Below are positions 8,759 to 17,020 of a DNA stretch of 64,000 bases, in pieces. The notes beneath the pieces were generated by a model. That model was not told where the DNA came from. It saw nothing but the letters and a program-made list of their open reading frames with translations, and did no database searches. The position numbers and the translations under genes were made by a program. The first letter of the stretch is position 1. The number at the start of each line of letters is the position of its first letter. Source of the DNA: Pirellulales bacterium (GTDB lineage Bacteria > Planctomycetota > Planctomycetia > Pirellulales > JAEUIK01); assembly GCA_019694455.1 (NCBI GenBank), contig JAIBBY010000020.1, forward strand, positions 1 to 64,000, in the 5' to 3' direction.

Positions 8759-9967
8759 TCATTCGCCGCGGCGAAAAACCCAGATCGGCGCGCCCAGCAA
8801 TTGATCGCCCGCAATGCCCGGCCGACGCCAGTAACGACTGTCGTGCGACAGCGCCGGGTTGTCGCCGAGCAGCAGATACTCGTCCTTGCCCAGCGAATAG
8901 ATCGCGGCGACGGCGCCGCGCGGTTGCAAGTAGTGGATATCGCGGGCGATGCGGACGCGCGCGAGCGACACTTCACCGCCGCGCGCGCCGATGGCAATGC
9001 GCGCCGCTTGGTCGCTCTGAACTTTATTTTCAATTGGCTGTTGGATCAGCAGCTTGCCATCAAGTTCGCAAATTGCCTGTCGATCGATGTTGGCGGCCAC
9101 CATGCGCCGCGGCACTGCCGCCAGCGAATGTGAAGCGATCAGCTTGCCATCGCTGATTAGCTCTACTTTTTGCTGTTGTCGCAGTAGCTCAATCTGCAGA
9201 GCGCCTCGTGGCGAACTCAGTTCAACAGCCAGGTCGCCCCGCAGCGACGCGATATCCAGCTCGACAATCCAATCATCAACCGCGTGCTTGTCGACCAGCG
9301 GCGCGCCGCAATTGTAGGAAAGCGTGTTATCGATCGGACGAACAAAGCTCAGCCAATCGAAATCGCTCGCCGCACGTCGGGGCGCAAATTGCCAGCTTGC
9401 GGCCCGAATCGTCCAGCCCGAGGGCGATGTGTCGGGGCGCCATGCCTCACGCCCCGGCGCCATGTACCGCGAGTCGTGGACCAGCGCCGTCAGTCTCTGC
9501 GCCACATCCAAGGGCTTGCGCGCGATCTCGCCATTCACCAGCGCGTCTCCCCCGCGCAACTCGATCGTCTCGCCCGGCAATCCCACCACCCGTTTGAGCA
9601 GCGTGCGAGTGGCGTCGTCTGGATCGCGGCACAGGGTCATTTGCCAGCGGCGCGGCGGCCGCAGCAGATACGCGCTCGGCCAGGCGATCAGTCGGTCGCC
9701 AGCGCAGTTGGGCAGGTCGTCGATCGGCGTGGCGCCGCCGCAATTTGGGCAAATCGCCCGCGCGCCCAGGGATGGCAGTTGATCCTCCGCTCCGCCGCCG
9801 ATAGCCAGCGGCAAACCGCAATCGGCGCATGCGACCCGCCGATGCACACCGAGCACGGCTGGCGCCATCGACCCGCTGGGAACGCGATACCCAACGACCA
9901 GCCAAGTGGTGGTTAGCGTGGCGGCGATCGCCGCGCCAATGGCTAACTCGACGATCGCGCGCGTCAT
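8759..9967 (-). CDS. lepB: Signal peptidase I with zinc-ribbon and beta-sandwich insertions
   Basis: This 402-residue membrane serine protease should cleave Sec signal peptides. It has one N-terminal membrane anchor (residues 5-27), the catalytic serine in box B (YRVPSGSM, Ser33), the general-base lysine in box D (LLKRVVGLPGE, Lys125), and box E GDNPALSHDSRYW near the C-terminus. Two additions are unusual. A CxxC...CxxC pair (Cys47/50 and 73/76) sits between Ser and Lys like a zinc ribbon. An insertion of about 170 residues between boxes D and E reads like a concanavalin-type beta sandwich. The ATG was chosen because it places the anchor at the N-terminus. Confidence 0.88.
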   Translation of the reverse strand: MTRAIVELAIGAAIAATLTTTWLVVGYRVPSGSMAPAVLGVHRRVACADCGLPLAIGGGAEDQLPSLGARAICPNCGGATPIDDLPNCAGDRLIAWPSAYLLRPPRRWQMTLCRDPDDATRTLLKRVVGLPGETIELRGGDALVNGEIARKPLDVAQRLTALVHDSRYMAPGREAWRPDTSPSGWTIRAASWQFAPRRAASDFDWLSFVRPIDNTLSYNCGAPLVDKHAVDDWIVELDIASLRGDLAVELSSPRGALQIELLRQQQKVELISDGKLIASHSLAAVPRRMVAANIDRQAICELDGKLLIQQPIENKVQSDQAARIAIGARGGEVSLARVRIARDIHYLQPRGAVAAIYSLGKDEYLLLGDNPALSHDSRYWRRPGIAGDQLLGAPIWVFRRGE

Positions 9968-9992
9968 GCGCCCTCGCGCGGTCGGCAAGACC

Positions 9993-11885
9993 TCAGTCGA
10001 GGAGTCGATTCGCGATGCGAGTGGTGTCTTCGTCGTCGTTGTCCCACATGTCGGCCAAATGGCGCCGAATGCGCCGTTCGGCCGTCTTGAGATAGTAGCG
10101 TCCCAGCTCCAGCGCCTGCTGGCGCTCGCCGGCGTTCGTTTCCGCCGGAGCATGCCCATTGGCTTGCGCCGCCGCGGCTTGGTGGTCATGGCCGCCATGC
10201 TGCCCGTCGCCATGCCCATTCGCGCCGTGATGATCGTCCGCTGCATGGTGATCGTGGCTGGCGGCATGTCCGGCGGCATGCGACTCGGCCCGCAGGGCGC
10301 GATCCAGTCGCTTGATCACACACGCCGACGCGTACAGTTCCATGACCACATCGGCCGCGCGGCCCAATTGATATTGGCGATCGACGATCGACTCTTGGTA
10401 TTTGCGCAAAAGCTTTTCCACGTTCGAGCCAAAAAGGCCGACCAGCTTGCCTAGTCGCGCGGCGTCGTCTTCGAGTTCGATCGAACGCACTTCCACCGCC
10501 GGCGAAGCGAGCATCGCGCCTAGCCGGCGACCGGCAAAACCGCCAATCTTGCCGAAATGGATAATCGGGTTCTTGAGCGCGTCGAGCACCCCTTTCAGCT
10601 CGAGTCCCACGTCGCGCATGCCGACCAGGGCAGTGAACGACTTGAGCACGTCGTTGGCGCCCTCGCCAATGGTGTTGATGCGCCCGTCGCGCATCATCCG
10701 CTCGAATGGCTCGTCGGTGAAGTAGGCCTTGCCGCCGTAGATTTGGATCGTGTCGTTGATGATGCGCCACAGCACTTCGGTGGCGAACACCTTGAGCATC
10801 GCCGTTTCCAGCATGTACTCTTCCGCGCCCGAATCGATCAGCGCGGCCGTCTCGTAAGTGCAGGACTCCATGGCAAAGGCGCCGGCCGCCATATAAGCCA
10901 ACTTATCCTTGACCAGCTCGAACGAACCCAGCGTCTGGCCAAATTGCACACGTCGCGACGCGTGCTCACTTGCCTTGGCCACGCAAAACTTGGCCGCGCC
11001 GGTGCAGCTGGCGCCAAAGGTCGTGCGACCATAATCGAGCACCGTCAGCGCGATCCGCAGTCCCCTGCCCAACTCGCCCAAAATGTTCTCGTTGGGCACG
11101 AACATATCGCGAAACGCCAGTCGCCCCGTGGCGCTACCGCGCACCCCGCACTTGTCCATCCGCTCTTCGATGACCTCAAAGCCCTTCATGTCCGGCGTCA
11201 CCATGAAGGCCGTGATCTTCGTCTCGCGGCTTCCAGGTACCGGCGTGCGGGCCATCACCGTCAGCACCTTGGCAATGCCGCCGTTAGTGATCCAGCGCTT
11301 GTCGCCGTTGAGGATGTAGCCACGGCCATCGGGAGATGGGGTGGCCAGCGTCTGCACGTTGGCGGCGTCGCTGCCCGCCTCGGGCTCGGTGAGCGCGAAC
11401 GCGCTAATCGCCTCGCCGGTGGCGAGCTTCGGCAAAAACTTCTCTTGCTGTTCTTTGGTGCCGAATAGCACAATCGCGCGCGGGCCGATCGAGTGATGCG
11501 CGTTGACGAATAGCGCTGTGCCGCCGCAATGTCCGCCCAAGATTTCGATTAGTTGGCAATACGACGTTTGGCTCATGCCGCGGCCGCCAGCATGTTTGGG
11601 CAGGCAGGCCCCCAGCACCCCTAGCCGCCCCAGACCGTGTGTCACTGCATCCGGAATCCGCGATTCGCGATCGATCTGCACCGGGTCAATGTGATCGCGA
11701 GCAAACTGCTTCAACTCTTCGACTGCCCGGTTCGTTTCGGCGTCGGCCTGCAAGTCGGGGTAGGGGGGGAGTGCCTCATTCATGTAGCGGCCAAAGAACA
11801 AGGCCTTGGCAAAGCCCATCTTGTCGATGTGATCGCCGAGAATCTCCTCGGCTTCGGCAATTTGCTTTTCTCGGTCGACAGCCAT
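9993..11885 (-). CDS. Acyl-CoA dehydrogenase with histidine-rich insert
   Basis: The 630-residue flavoprotein should carry out the first alpha,beta-dehydrogenation of fatty acyl-CoA. The FAD- and substrate-binding signatures are present (AFALTEPEAGSDAA; KRWITNGGIA; FGQTLGSFELVKDKLA). The likely catalytic Glu is in NTIGEGAND. Its length and C-terminal helical extension match the VLCAD/ACAD9 type. Residues 536-578 form a low-complexity loop with 12 histidines, an addition I do not expect in this family. The ATG encoding MAVDREKQ is chosen; the frame is open upstream but reads as non-coding. Partner electron-transfer flavoproteins are not in the window. Confidence 0.9.
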   Translation of the reverse strand: MAVDREKQIAEAEEILGDHIDKMGFAKALFFGRYMNEALPPYPDLQADAETNRAVEELKQFARDHIDPVQIDRESRIPDAVTHGLGRLGVLGACLPKHAGGRGMSQTSYCQLIEILGGHCGGTALFVNAHHSIGPRAIVLFGTKEQQEKFLPKLATGEAISAFALTEPEAGSDAANVQTLATPSPDGRGYILNGDKRWITNGGIAKVLTVMARTPVPGSRETKITAFMVTPDMKGFEVIEERMDKCGVRGSATGRLAFRDMFVPNENILGELGRGLRIALTVLDYGRTTFGASCTGAAKFCVAKASEHASRRVQFGQTLGSFELVKDKLAYMAAGAFAMESCTYETAALIDSGAEEYMLETAMLKVFATEVLWRIINDTIQIYGGKAYFTDEPFERMMRDGRINTIGEGANDVLKSFTALVGMRDVGLELKGVLDALKNPIIHFGKIGGFAGRRLGAMLASPAVEVRSIELEDDAARLGKLVGLFGSNVEKLLRKYQESIVDRQYQLGRAADVVMELYASACVIKRLDRALRAESHAAGHAASHDHHAADDHHGANGHGDGQHGGHDHQAAAAQANGHAPAETNAGERQQALELGRYYLKTAERRIRRHLADMWDNDDEDTTRIANRLLD

Positions 11886-12098
11886 GCTTGACCCTCTTTG
11901 GGCGACGAAGGAACTTTGGTTCGGCAAGGTAGCCTTAGTTATACGATTGGCGCCCCATTCCGCGTCAGGGGGCGCCACACGAAAATACGCCCCTCCGCCA
12001 GTGTGCAATTGTGTGCTCGCTAGCACAGTAGCGAACGCAGGGGGCACGGCCAGTGTCTCTGCTGCGATTCAAAGCACGGCGGTTAGCGAGTCGATCGA

Positions 12099-12410
12099 CT
12101 ATCGCAACCGGGCCAACGCATCCAGCGCGCGCTGCGCGGCGGCCACGCCGCCGAGTTGATCGGCCAGCTTCTTCGCCGCCACCAGGTCATCGATCGATAG
12201 CGATCCGGCCGCGGATCGACGGCCGCGCCCGCTACCGCTGCTGCCCGACTTCTTCATCACCGCCTTGATGTTGCTCACTTGCGCTGGCGAGACTTTGATA
12301 TTCTTCTCGGCCAGCTTGGCGATGATGTCCTTGGGGCGCGTATCCATTCCCAGGTGGCCGATCATCTGACGCACGTGTTCAGCCTTGCTGATCGCTGATT
12401 TCTTTGCCAT
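12099..12410 (-). CDS. Small basic protein, planctomycete type, possibly nucleic-acid binding
   Basis: This is a 103-residue protein rich in lysine and alanine. Its N-terminal half (KAEHVRQMIGHLGMDTRPKDIIAKL, then VSPAQVSNIKAVMKK) looks like a helix-turn-helix or winged-helix unit. A Gly/Ser/Arg linker and a short C-terminal helix follow. I recognise the general pattern from planctomycete genomes but know no function. A role in DNA or RNA binding is inferred from charge and helix pattern only. It is flanked by long non-coding stretches and appears to be monocistronic. Confidence 0.7.
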   Translation of the reverse strand: MAKKSAISKAEHVRQMIGHLGMDTRPKDIIAKLAEKNIKVSPAQVSNIKAVMKKSGSSGSGRGRRSAAGSLSIDDLVAAKKLADQLGGVAAAQRALDALARLR

Positions 12411-12931
12411 CGCAAATTCTCCTGACTCGAACGATTCTTGTGTTTCGCGGCGCCATGCTCGCTCGACTATCGCGATGAGCGACCGCCAATCCAGGGATCG
12501 TTGGTTTGGCAGCGGCGCGGATGTTTATCGTGGCCGCGAATGACTGGATGACGCCGATGCGTCGAACTCATTCACGCGAGTATTCACGTTGGATTGAACA
12601 TAGCCGTTTACAGCGCAATGTGAAAGTCGCGAGAGTGTCATTGCATTCATCGGAAACGTCGCTTCATTGGCGAATAGCGCTAACCAACAGCCAGACGGCG
12701 CGAAAGAACGGCGGCCATTTCGAGAAGCGAAAGTCAGCAATCCGCGCGAGAAGCGGTCCTGCCAAACAGCAAGATGGCGACGCAAAACATAGCGCTTTCG
12801 CCGGGGCATTGCGTAGCGACCATCACAACTCTAGGTCAGCTTTGGCGACAAGCAAGCCACCCTTACGCGACTTGACTGTGTGTCGTCTGCCGAGTCGAGC
12901 CGAGGGACCTAGATTTGCATAGGCCCAATCC
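12411..12931 (+). other. Intergenic stretch without a recognisable gene
   Basis: These 521 bases lie between divergent genes. Several short frames are open on both strands, but their translations show no domain, no consistent codon bias and no good Shine-Dalgarno sequence. The base composition is visibly less GC-rich than the flanks. It probably holds the promoters of the two flanking genes; I cannot place them. Confidence 0.4.
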
Positions 12932-13417
12932 ATGTACATGCTTCGACGCCCTATGTCGCGCCGCGCAACCACACGAACCGCTTACACGCTGGTCGAGTTG
13001 ATCATCGTGCTGTTGGTCATTTCGATCTTGGCGGTGGTGGCAGGCTCGCGCGTCTCCCATTCGATGTGCGTGCAGCGCGCCGAGGGCGCCGCGCGGCGCA
13101 TTGTCGCCGATCTCGAGATGTTGCGCGCTCGAGCGCGGCACGGCAGCCAACAGCAGAACATCGTGTTCGACGCCAGCACGCATTGCTACACCATCGCTTC
13201 GCTCGTTGATCCCGATCGCCCCGGCGAACCCTATCACGTCTCCCTGGCCGATCTCTACCAGGTTCAACTCGATACGGTGAACCTCGGCGGAGACGCCACG
13301 CTATTGGTCACCGGGCATGGAGTCGCCGATTCCAGCGGCACGATCATCGTTCGCTCGGGCACTGAGGCGCGCACCATTCTCATTGATAGCGATACCGCCA
13401 AGGGTGAAATTCAATAG
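12932..13417 (+). CDS. GspH/FimT-like pseudopilin
   Basis: The 161-residue product has a type IV prepilin N-terminus: a short basic leader, then a Thr-Leu-Val-Glu-Leu motif (YTLVELIIVLLVISIL) in which Glu is the conserved +5 residue. A soluble domain follows with alternating strands, as in GspH/FimT minor pilins. Export and cleavage by a prepilin peptidase are expected. It stands alone, 17 kb from the secretion operon in this window, and could supply that machinery or another one. In-frame ATGs 2 and 7 codons downstream are alternative starts. Confidence 0.8.
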   Translation: MYMLRRPMSRRATTRTAYTLVELIIVLLVISILAVVAGSRVSHSMCVQRAEGAARRIVADLEMLRARARHGSQQQNIVFDASTHCYTIASLVDPDRPGEPYHVSLADLYQVQLDTVNLGGDATLLVTGHGVADSSGTIIVRSGTEARTILIDSDTAKGEIQ

Positions 13418-13421
13418 CCAT

Positions 13422-13458
13422 CAAAACAACAACCCCCCGACCGCTGGTCGAGGGGTTG
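13422..13458 (-). terminator. Intrinsic terminator between convergent genes
   Basis: The arms CAACCCC (13430-13436) and GGGGTTG (13452-13458) pair, continued inward by CGACC/GGTCG across a one-base mismatch, with a three-base loop. Read on the minus strand, the hairpin is followed by TTGTTTTGA, a T-rich tail, so it fits the end of the leftward outer-membrane protein gene. It may also act weakly for the rightward pseudopilin gene. Confidence 0.75.
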
Positions 13459-13494
13459 TCGCAATGCTCGTAGTAGTGAGTGACGCTTGCGCTG

Positions 13495-14901
13495 CTAGAA
13501 CACGAACTGCAGGCCGAACATGGCGCCATGCAGGATGAGCGTGTTGTTCGCCTTGATGTGCGTGATCTCCGGCGTATCGACCAAGAAGTGCGGATACTGC
13601 GTGTCGGCCAGCGCCAAGCCCGACGCTGCCATCACCATGTAGCCGCCAAACACGCTGCAGCGCGGAGTGATCGCCCAGTTGAGGCCCGTCCAGAACTCGC
13701 CAATAAAGCTCACCATGTTCTGGTTCGAGTTCACCACGTAGCTCTGCAAGCCATCGCCGCGATACACCGAAAACTCTTGGTGGGCCCAGTTATTGTAGAT
13801 GCCGAACTTCGGTATGCCGAACCAGCTCAAGCGCGGCCGGAAGAAGCAGTTGGCCATCGTGCCGACCTGCGCGCCCAGCAGGCGATTGCGCACCTGCGAG
13901 TCGATGTAAGCCTCGTTCTGGCCACCGTTTTGCCCAAATTCGCTCCCGCCCGCGACCGAGCCAAAGATCAGCCCTTCGTTGAACTGGAAGTAGCGAATAC
14001 CCGTCAGCCAGGTCAGGGTCAATGGTCGACCGGGCAGCGTCATCGGCGTCGAATAGACGTTCCATTCAAAGTTGTTGATGGTGTCGCGCCGCCAGATGCG
14101 ATGTTCTTGCGCGTTGTCGAAGAAGGCCGTGGCCGGTTGCCCGCCGATGTTCACGCCAAACAGGTCGATCGGCGTCAGCAAGTTGCCCGGGTCACGCTCA
14201 AAGGCCGTCGCTTGGAACGGCGCGATCGACCACCAGGTGAAATCCCAGGCCACGCCGCAGCAAGGGCAGCAACCAAAACGCAACAGTCCGCCGCCACGCC
14301 AACTGTCCATGGCGTCGACGGTGTTCATCATCTGGTTTTGGTTGTTGTTCACCGCGGCAGTGGTCCACACCGGATTGGGATTATTGCGGGTGAGGATCAA
14401 ACCGCCCACCGCGCCAAACCATTTGTCCCGGCAGCACGGCACACAACCGCCACACGGGTTGCAACTGCCGCTCGGCGAGGCCAGTGCCTCCTCGAAGTAG
14501 CTCGTTTGCGGCGCGGCCCCTTGCTGCGTCGGGGTCGGCAACACGCCGCCGTCGTTCATCAGCCCCGAGTATTCGTAGCGCGCCGGGGCCACACCCGCTG
14601 ATTGCGGCATGGCTTGCGGCGCGGTTTGCTGCGGCGCCATTTGCGCCGGCGCCGGCATGTAAACCGGTTGCGGCGCCATTACGGGCACATAGACCGGCTG
14701 TTGCACCACGTAGGGTTGATAGACCGGCTGGCCAATGCCCGGCGGGTAAGCCGGCTGCAGATATGGTGTCGACGCCGGCGGCGCGACCGAGGTCGGTAGC
14801 GGCAGCATGGCGGGTGAGCCGAACATGCCGTCTTGCGCCGCGGCATGCGTCGCCATCGCAAGCGCGGCGACCACCAAGATCGATGAGTGAAACACTCTCA
14901 T
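13495..14901 (-). CDS. BBP7-family outer-membrane beta-barrel protein
   Basis: The 468-residue protein has a cleavable signal peptide (MRVFHSSILVVAALAMATHAAAQ). A Pro/Gln/Ala/Tyr-rich low-complexity stretch (residues 25-125) and a Cys/Gly cluster (CNPCGGCVPCC) follow. The rest, about 300 residues, has alternating aromatic strands and ends in Phe (FGLQFVF), as expected of an outer-membrane barrel. The BBP7 family was named from Rhodopirellula and is typical of planctomycetes. A strong Shine-Dalgarno sequence (AGGAAAGGAA) supports the start. The frame stays open upstream without coding character. The transported solute is unknown. Confidence 0.82.
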   Translation of the reverse strand: MRVFHSSILVVAALAMATHAAAQDGMFGSPAMLPLPTSVAPPASTPYLQPAYPPGIGQPVYQPYVVQQPVYVPVMAPQPVYMPAPAQMAPQQTAPQAMPQSAGVAPARYEYSGLMNDGGVLPTPTQQGAAPQTSYFEEALASPSGSCNPCGGCVPCCRDKWFGAVGGLILTRNNPNPVWTTAAVNNNQNQMMNTVDAMDSWRGGGLLRFGCCPCCGVAWDFTWWSIAPFQATAFERDPGNLLTPIDLFGVNIGGQPATAFFDNAQEHRIWRRDTINNFEWNVYSTPMTLPGRPLTLTWLTGIRYFQFNEGLIFGSVAGGSEFGQNGGQNEAYIDSQVRNRLLGAQVGTMANCFFRPRLSWFGIPKFGIYNNWAHQEFSVYRGDGLQSYVVNSNQNMVSFIGEFWTGLNWAITPRCSVFGGYMVMAASGLALADTQYPHFLVDTPEITHIKANNTLILHGAMFGLQFVF

Positions 14902-15293
14902 CGCCGGAATTCCTTTCCTGTCAACCACTCGACCAGATTGCGCCGCCACAGGGGCGGCGCAGGCCAGTCGCCATCCGTGAAGCCGCCTCAGGGGGCGCCA
15001 CCGGCGCGGCGACGCCAGCTTGGCCGAATCCACCGGCCAGACCGTACACGCCATCGCGCGGCGTGCCGGTTCCCCAAGGGCAGTTAATAGTTCGATCGTC
15101 CCAACGGAAAACGAAGATTCCGCCAAAACGACATCCATCCGGGGGTTTTGCTGGCGCCGTGCCGCGACAATTCGCACAGGCGCAAGGCACGGAGCGCCAA
15201 GCAGGCACGGCACATCCGGCGCCGGCCTTAGTCCTCGCCCAGTGTGACGGCGGCGCGACCCGGCCGTGGCCCATTTTTTCGCGCGGCCGGCGC
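14902..15293 (+). other. Intergenic stretch upstream of the aromatic leader
   Basis: About 390 bases between the leftward barrel protein and the rightward leader-aroF unit. Overlapping frames on both strands are open because of GC richness, but none has a convincing start or domain. It should hold the promoter of the barrel gene and upstream control of aroF. Confidence 0.4.
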
Positions 15294-15322
15294 TTGAACG
15301 CGCGCCCGCCGCCGCGCACAAT
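15294..15322 (+). promoter_or_regulatory. Candidate promoter for the aromatic leader and aroF
   Basis: TTGAAC (15294-15299) and CACAAT (15317-15322) are separated by exactly 17 bases, each matching the sigma-70 consensus at 4 of 6 positions. Transcription would start close to base 15329, almost at the ATG of the leader peptide, which would make the leader mRNA leaderless or nearly so. The match is modest, and a promoter further upstream is also possible. Confidence 0.3.
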
Positions 15323-15329
15323 AGGCAAC

Positions 15330-15407
15330 ATGTCGAGCGCCACGAATTTCTTCTGGTTTTACTTTTACTTTAGCCCGCTCACGAGCGGGGCCGGAGGAGG
15401 TTTGTAA
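15330..15407 (+). CDS. Aromatic leader peptide of the aroF attenuator
   Basis: This 25-codon frame encodes MSSATN, then eight aromatic residues in a row (FFWFYFYF, codons 7-14, bases 15348-15371), then a Gly-rich tail ending at TAA. It contains five Phe, two Tyr and one Trp, the three end products of the pathway that aroF starts. The Shine-Dalgarno sequence is weak (AGG five bases before the ATG). The aromatic codons lie just before the first arm of the downstream hairpin set. This is the arrangement of pheL- and trpL-type leaders, in which ribosome stalling is sensed by RNA folding. The peptide itself probably has no function. Confidence 0.78.
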   Translation: MSSATNFFWFYFYFSPLTSGAGGGL

Positions 15408-15473
15408 CCTCGACAAGACTGCGACTGCACTCCGAACAAGCCCCGCGACCCGCAAAGTCGCTGGGCTTTTTTT
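15374..15473 (+). promoter_or_regulatory. Transcription attenuator (alternative hairpins 1:2, 2:3, 3:4)
   Basis: Segment 1 CCCGCT (15374-15379) pairs with segment 2 AGCGGG (15384-15389) over a 4-base loop, directly after the aromatic codons. Segment 2, as GCGGGGC (15385-15391), is also perfectly complementary to segment 3, GCCCCGC (15440-15446). Segment 3 is the left arm of the terminator 3:4. A further small hairpin, GAGGTT/AACCTC (15397-15411), spans the leader stop codon. Stalling on aromatic codons would mask segment 1, free segment 2 to hold segment 3, and prevent termination. Free translation would let 3:4 form and stop transcription before aroF. Confidence 0.75.
15439..15473 (+). terminator. 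Intrinsic terminator of the aroF attenuator
   Basis: Left arm 15439-15449 (AGCCCCGCGAC) pairs with 15457-15467 (GTCGCTGGGCT) with a single C/T mismatch and a 7-base loop, followed by a run of T to 15473 (7 T in all). It lies 54 bases before the aroF start, and no other gene ends before it. It therefore acts inside a 5' leader and not at a gene end. Confidence 0.85.
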
Positions 15474-15527
15474 GTTGCTCTACATCCGCCGCTAACAGCC
15501 AATTTGCCACCGAAAAGGAGACCACCT

Positions 15528-16541
15528 GTGATCGTTGTCATGAAACCCGGCGCCAGCCGCGAACAGATCGACCATATGGTCGAACGCATTCAAAGCTTGG
15601 GGCTCAAGGCCCATGTGATTGTGGGGGTCGAACGCACCGTGATCGCTGCCATTGGCGAAAAACGCAGCGACATGAAAGACTCGCTCGCCACCGGCCCCGG
15701 CGTCGCCGACGTTATCCCCATCCTCGCCCCGTACAAAATGGCCAGCTTGGAACTGCGACCCGAGCGCAGCGTCATTCGCGCCGGCAGCCTCACGGTGGGG
15801 GGCAAACACATCGGCGTCATCGCCGGTCCCTGCTCTGTGGAGAGCGAAGAACAAATCCTCACCGCGGCCCGCGCGGTCAAGGCGGCGGGCGCCACGGCGC
15901 TGCGCGGCGGCGCCTTCAAGCCGCGCACCAGCCCCTACAGCTTCCAGGGGCTCAAGGAAGAAGGGCTCAAACTGCTGGCCGCCGCCCGCGACGAAACTGG
16001 CCTGGCGATCGTCACCGAGGTCATGGCCACCGAAGATGTCGATCTAGTCTCACGCTACGCCGATGTGCTGCAGATCGGCGCGCGCAATATGCAAAACTAT
16101 CGCTTGTTGGAAGCGGCCGGCAAATCGCCGGCGCCGGTGCTGCTCAAACGCGGCCCCAGCGCCACGATGGAAGAATTGCTGCTCGCCGCCGAATACATTC
16201 TGGACGCCGGCAACCCCAACGTGATGCTCTGCGAACGCGGCATTCGCACCTTCGAGTCGCACACCCGTTTCACCTTGCCGCTGGCCACCGTGCCGTACCT
16301 CCGCGCCAAAACGCACCTGCCGGTGGTCGTCGATCCCAGCCATGGCACCGGCCACACGTATCTGGTGGCCGATATGGCCCTGGCCAGCGTTGCCGCCGGC
16401 GCCGACGGCCTGATCCTCGAAGTGCATCCCGAGCCAGAACGCGCCATGTCCGACGGCTATCAGTCGCTCAATTTCCCGCAGTTCAAAGAGGTCGTCGAGC
16501 GATGCCGTCGTGTGGCCCAAGCCGTGGATCGCGAAATGTGA
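15528..16541 (+). CDS. aroF: 3-deoxy-7-phosphoheptulonate (DAHP) synthase
   Basis: The 337-residue enzyme condenses phosphoenolpyruvate and erythrose 4-phosphate, the first step of aromatic amino-acid synthesis. Residues 1-70 or so ([20 protein letters not shown]) form the ferredoxin-like regulatory domain known from Thermotoga-type enzymes that are inhibited by Tyr/Phe. The catalytic barrel follows, with [35 protein letters not shown] and [10 protein letters not shown]. The GTG start is favoured by an AAGGAG sequence 7 bases upstream; ATG 15540 is the alternative. The aromatic leader attenuator sits directly upstream, giving two layers of end-product control. The next gene is convergent. Confidence 0.94.
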   Translation: MIVVMKPGASREQIDHMVERIQSLGLKAHVIVGVERTVIAAIGEKRSDMKDSLATGPGVADVIPILAPYKMASLELRPERSVIRAGSLTVGGKHIGVIAGPCSVESEEQILTAARAVKAAGATALRGGAFKPRTSPYSFQGLKEEGLKLLAAARDETGLAIVTEVMATEDVDLVSRYADVLQIGARNMQNYRLLEAAGKSPAPVLLKRGPSATMEELLLAAEYILDAGNPNVMLCERGIRTFESHTRFTLPLATVPYLRAKTHLPVVVDPSHGTGHTYLVADMALASVAAGADGLILEVHPEPERAMSDGYQSLNFPQFKEVVERCRRVAQAVDREM

Positions 16542-16543
16542 CG

Positions 16544-17020
16544 CTACTTCGCCTTGCGAGCGTGCAACTCGGCGTGCGCTTTGTCGTCGACCGGTCGGTT
16601 GTCATAGCCGCGCGTGGCAGTTAGTTCAATGCGATCGACGTACTTGACGTTCGCGCATTCGTCGACCTCCGCGCACTGGCAAACTGCCGCTTCCGGAACC
16701 AAAAAACGGATCGGGCCTCCCGATTTCTCCGGCAACGATTGGCCGTCAAGCCGATAGACCAACAAACCCGCCACGCGCACTGCCGAGAGCGGGACGCTGG
16801 CATGGAAATCGTCTCGCGTGGCGTGCAGTGTCAGATACGAGGCCGACGGCTTGGCGCCTGCCAAAATCATCAGCGCCTCCAGCGGGACCGCGTCTCCCTT
16901 TCGGCCAGCGACCACGCGGCCCACATCGGGAAATTGTTCGGGGATCGCGGCCAGATCCTCAAAGTTGAGCGTCAGGGGGCGCTGCACTTCGCCATCGACT
17001 CGCAAAAGCACCTGCGTCAT
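16544..17020 (-). CDS. Molybdopterin-dependent oxidoreductase-fold protein, probably without cofactor
   Basis: The 158-residue protein matches the Oxidored_molyb fold of sulfite oxidase and YedY in outline: LTLNFEDLAAIPEQ, a GDAVPLEALMILAG motif, then RLDGQSLPEKSGGPIRFLVP and a VKYVDRIELT strand. The cysteine that ligates molybdenum in sulfite oxidase is not seen at the expected place (LTLHATRDDF). A CQCAEVDECANVK cluster is present near the end instead. Its ATG overlaps the stop of the upstream MocA-family gene by 4 bases (ATGA), so the two are translationally coupled. The function is unknown; a binding or structural role is possible. Confidence 0.7.
   Translation of the reverse strand: MTQVLLRVDGEVQRPLTLNFEDLAAIPEQFPDVGRVVAGRKGDAVPLEALMILAGAKPSASYLTLHATRDDFHASVPLSAVRVAGLLVYRLDGQSLPEKSGGPIRFLVPEAAVCQCAEVDECANVKYVDRIELTATRGYDNRPVDDKAHAELHARKAK

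Noticed and set aside
13480-14601. Long plus-strand frame antisense to the BBP7 gene
   Set aside because: Its translation is His/Arg/Gln-rich with no domain, while the minus strand has a signal peptide, Shine-Dalgarno sequence and barrel pattern.
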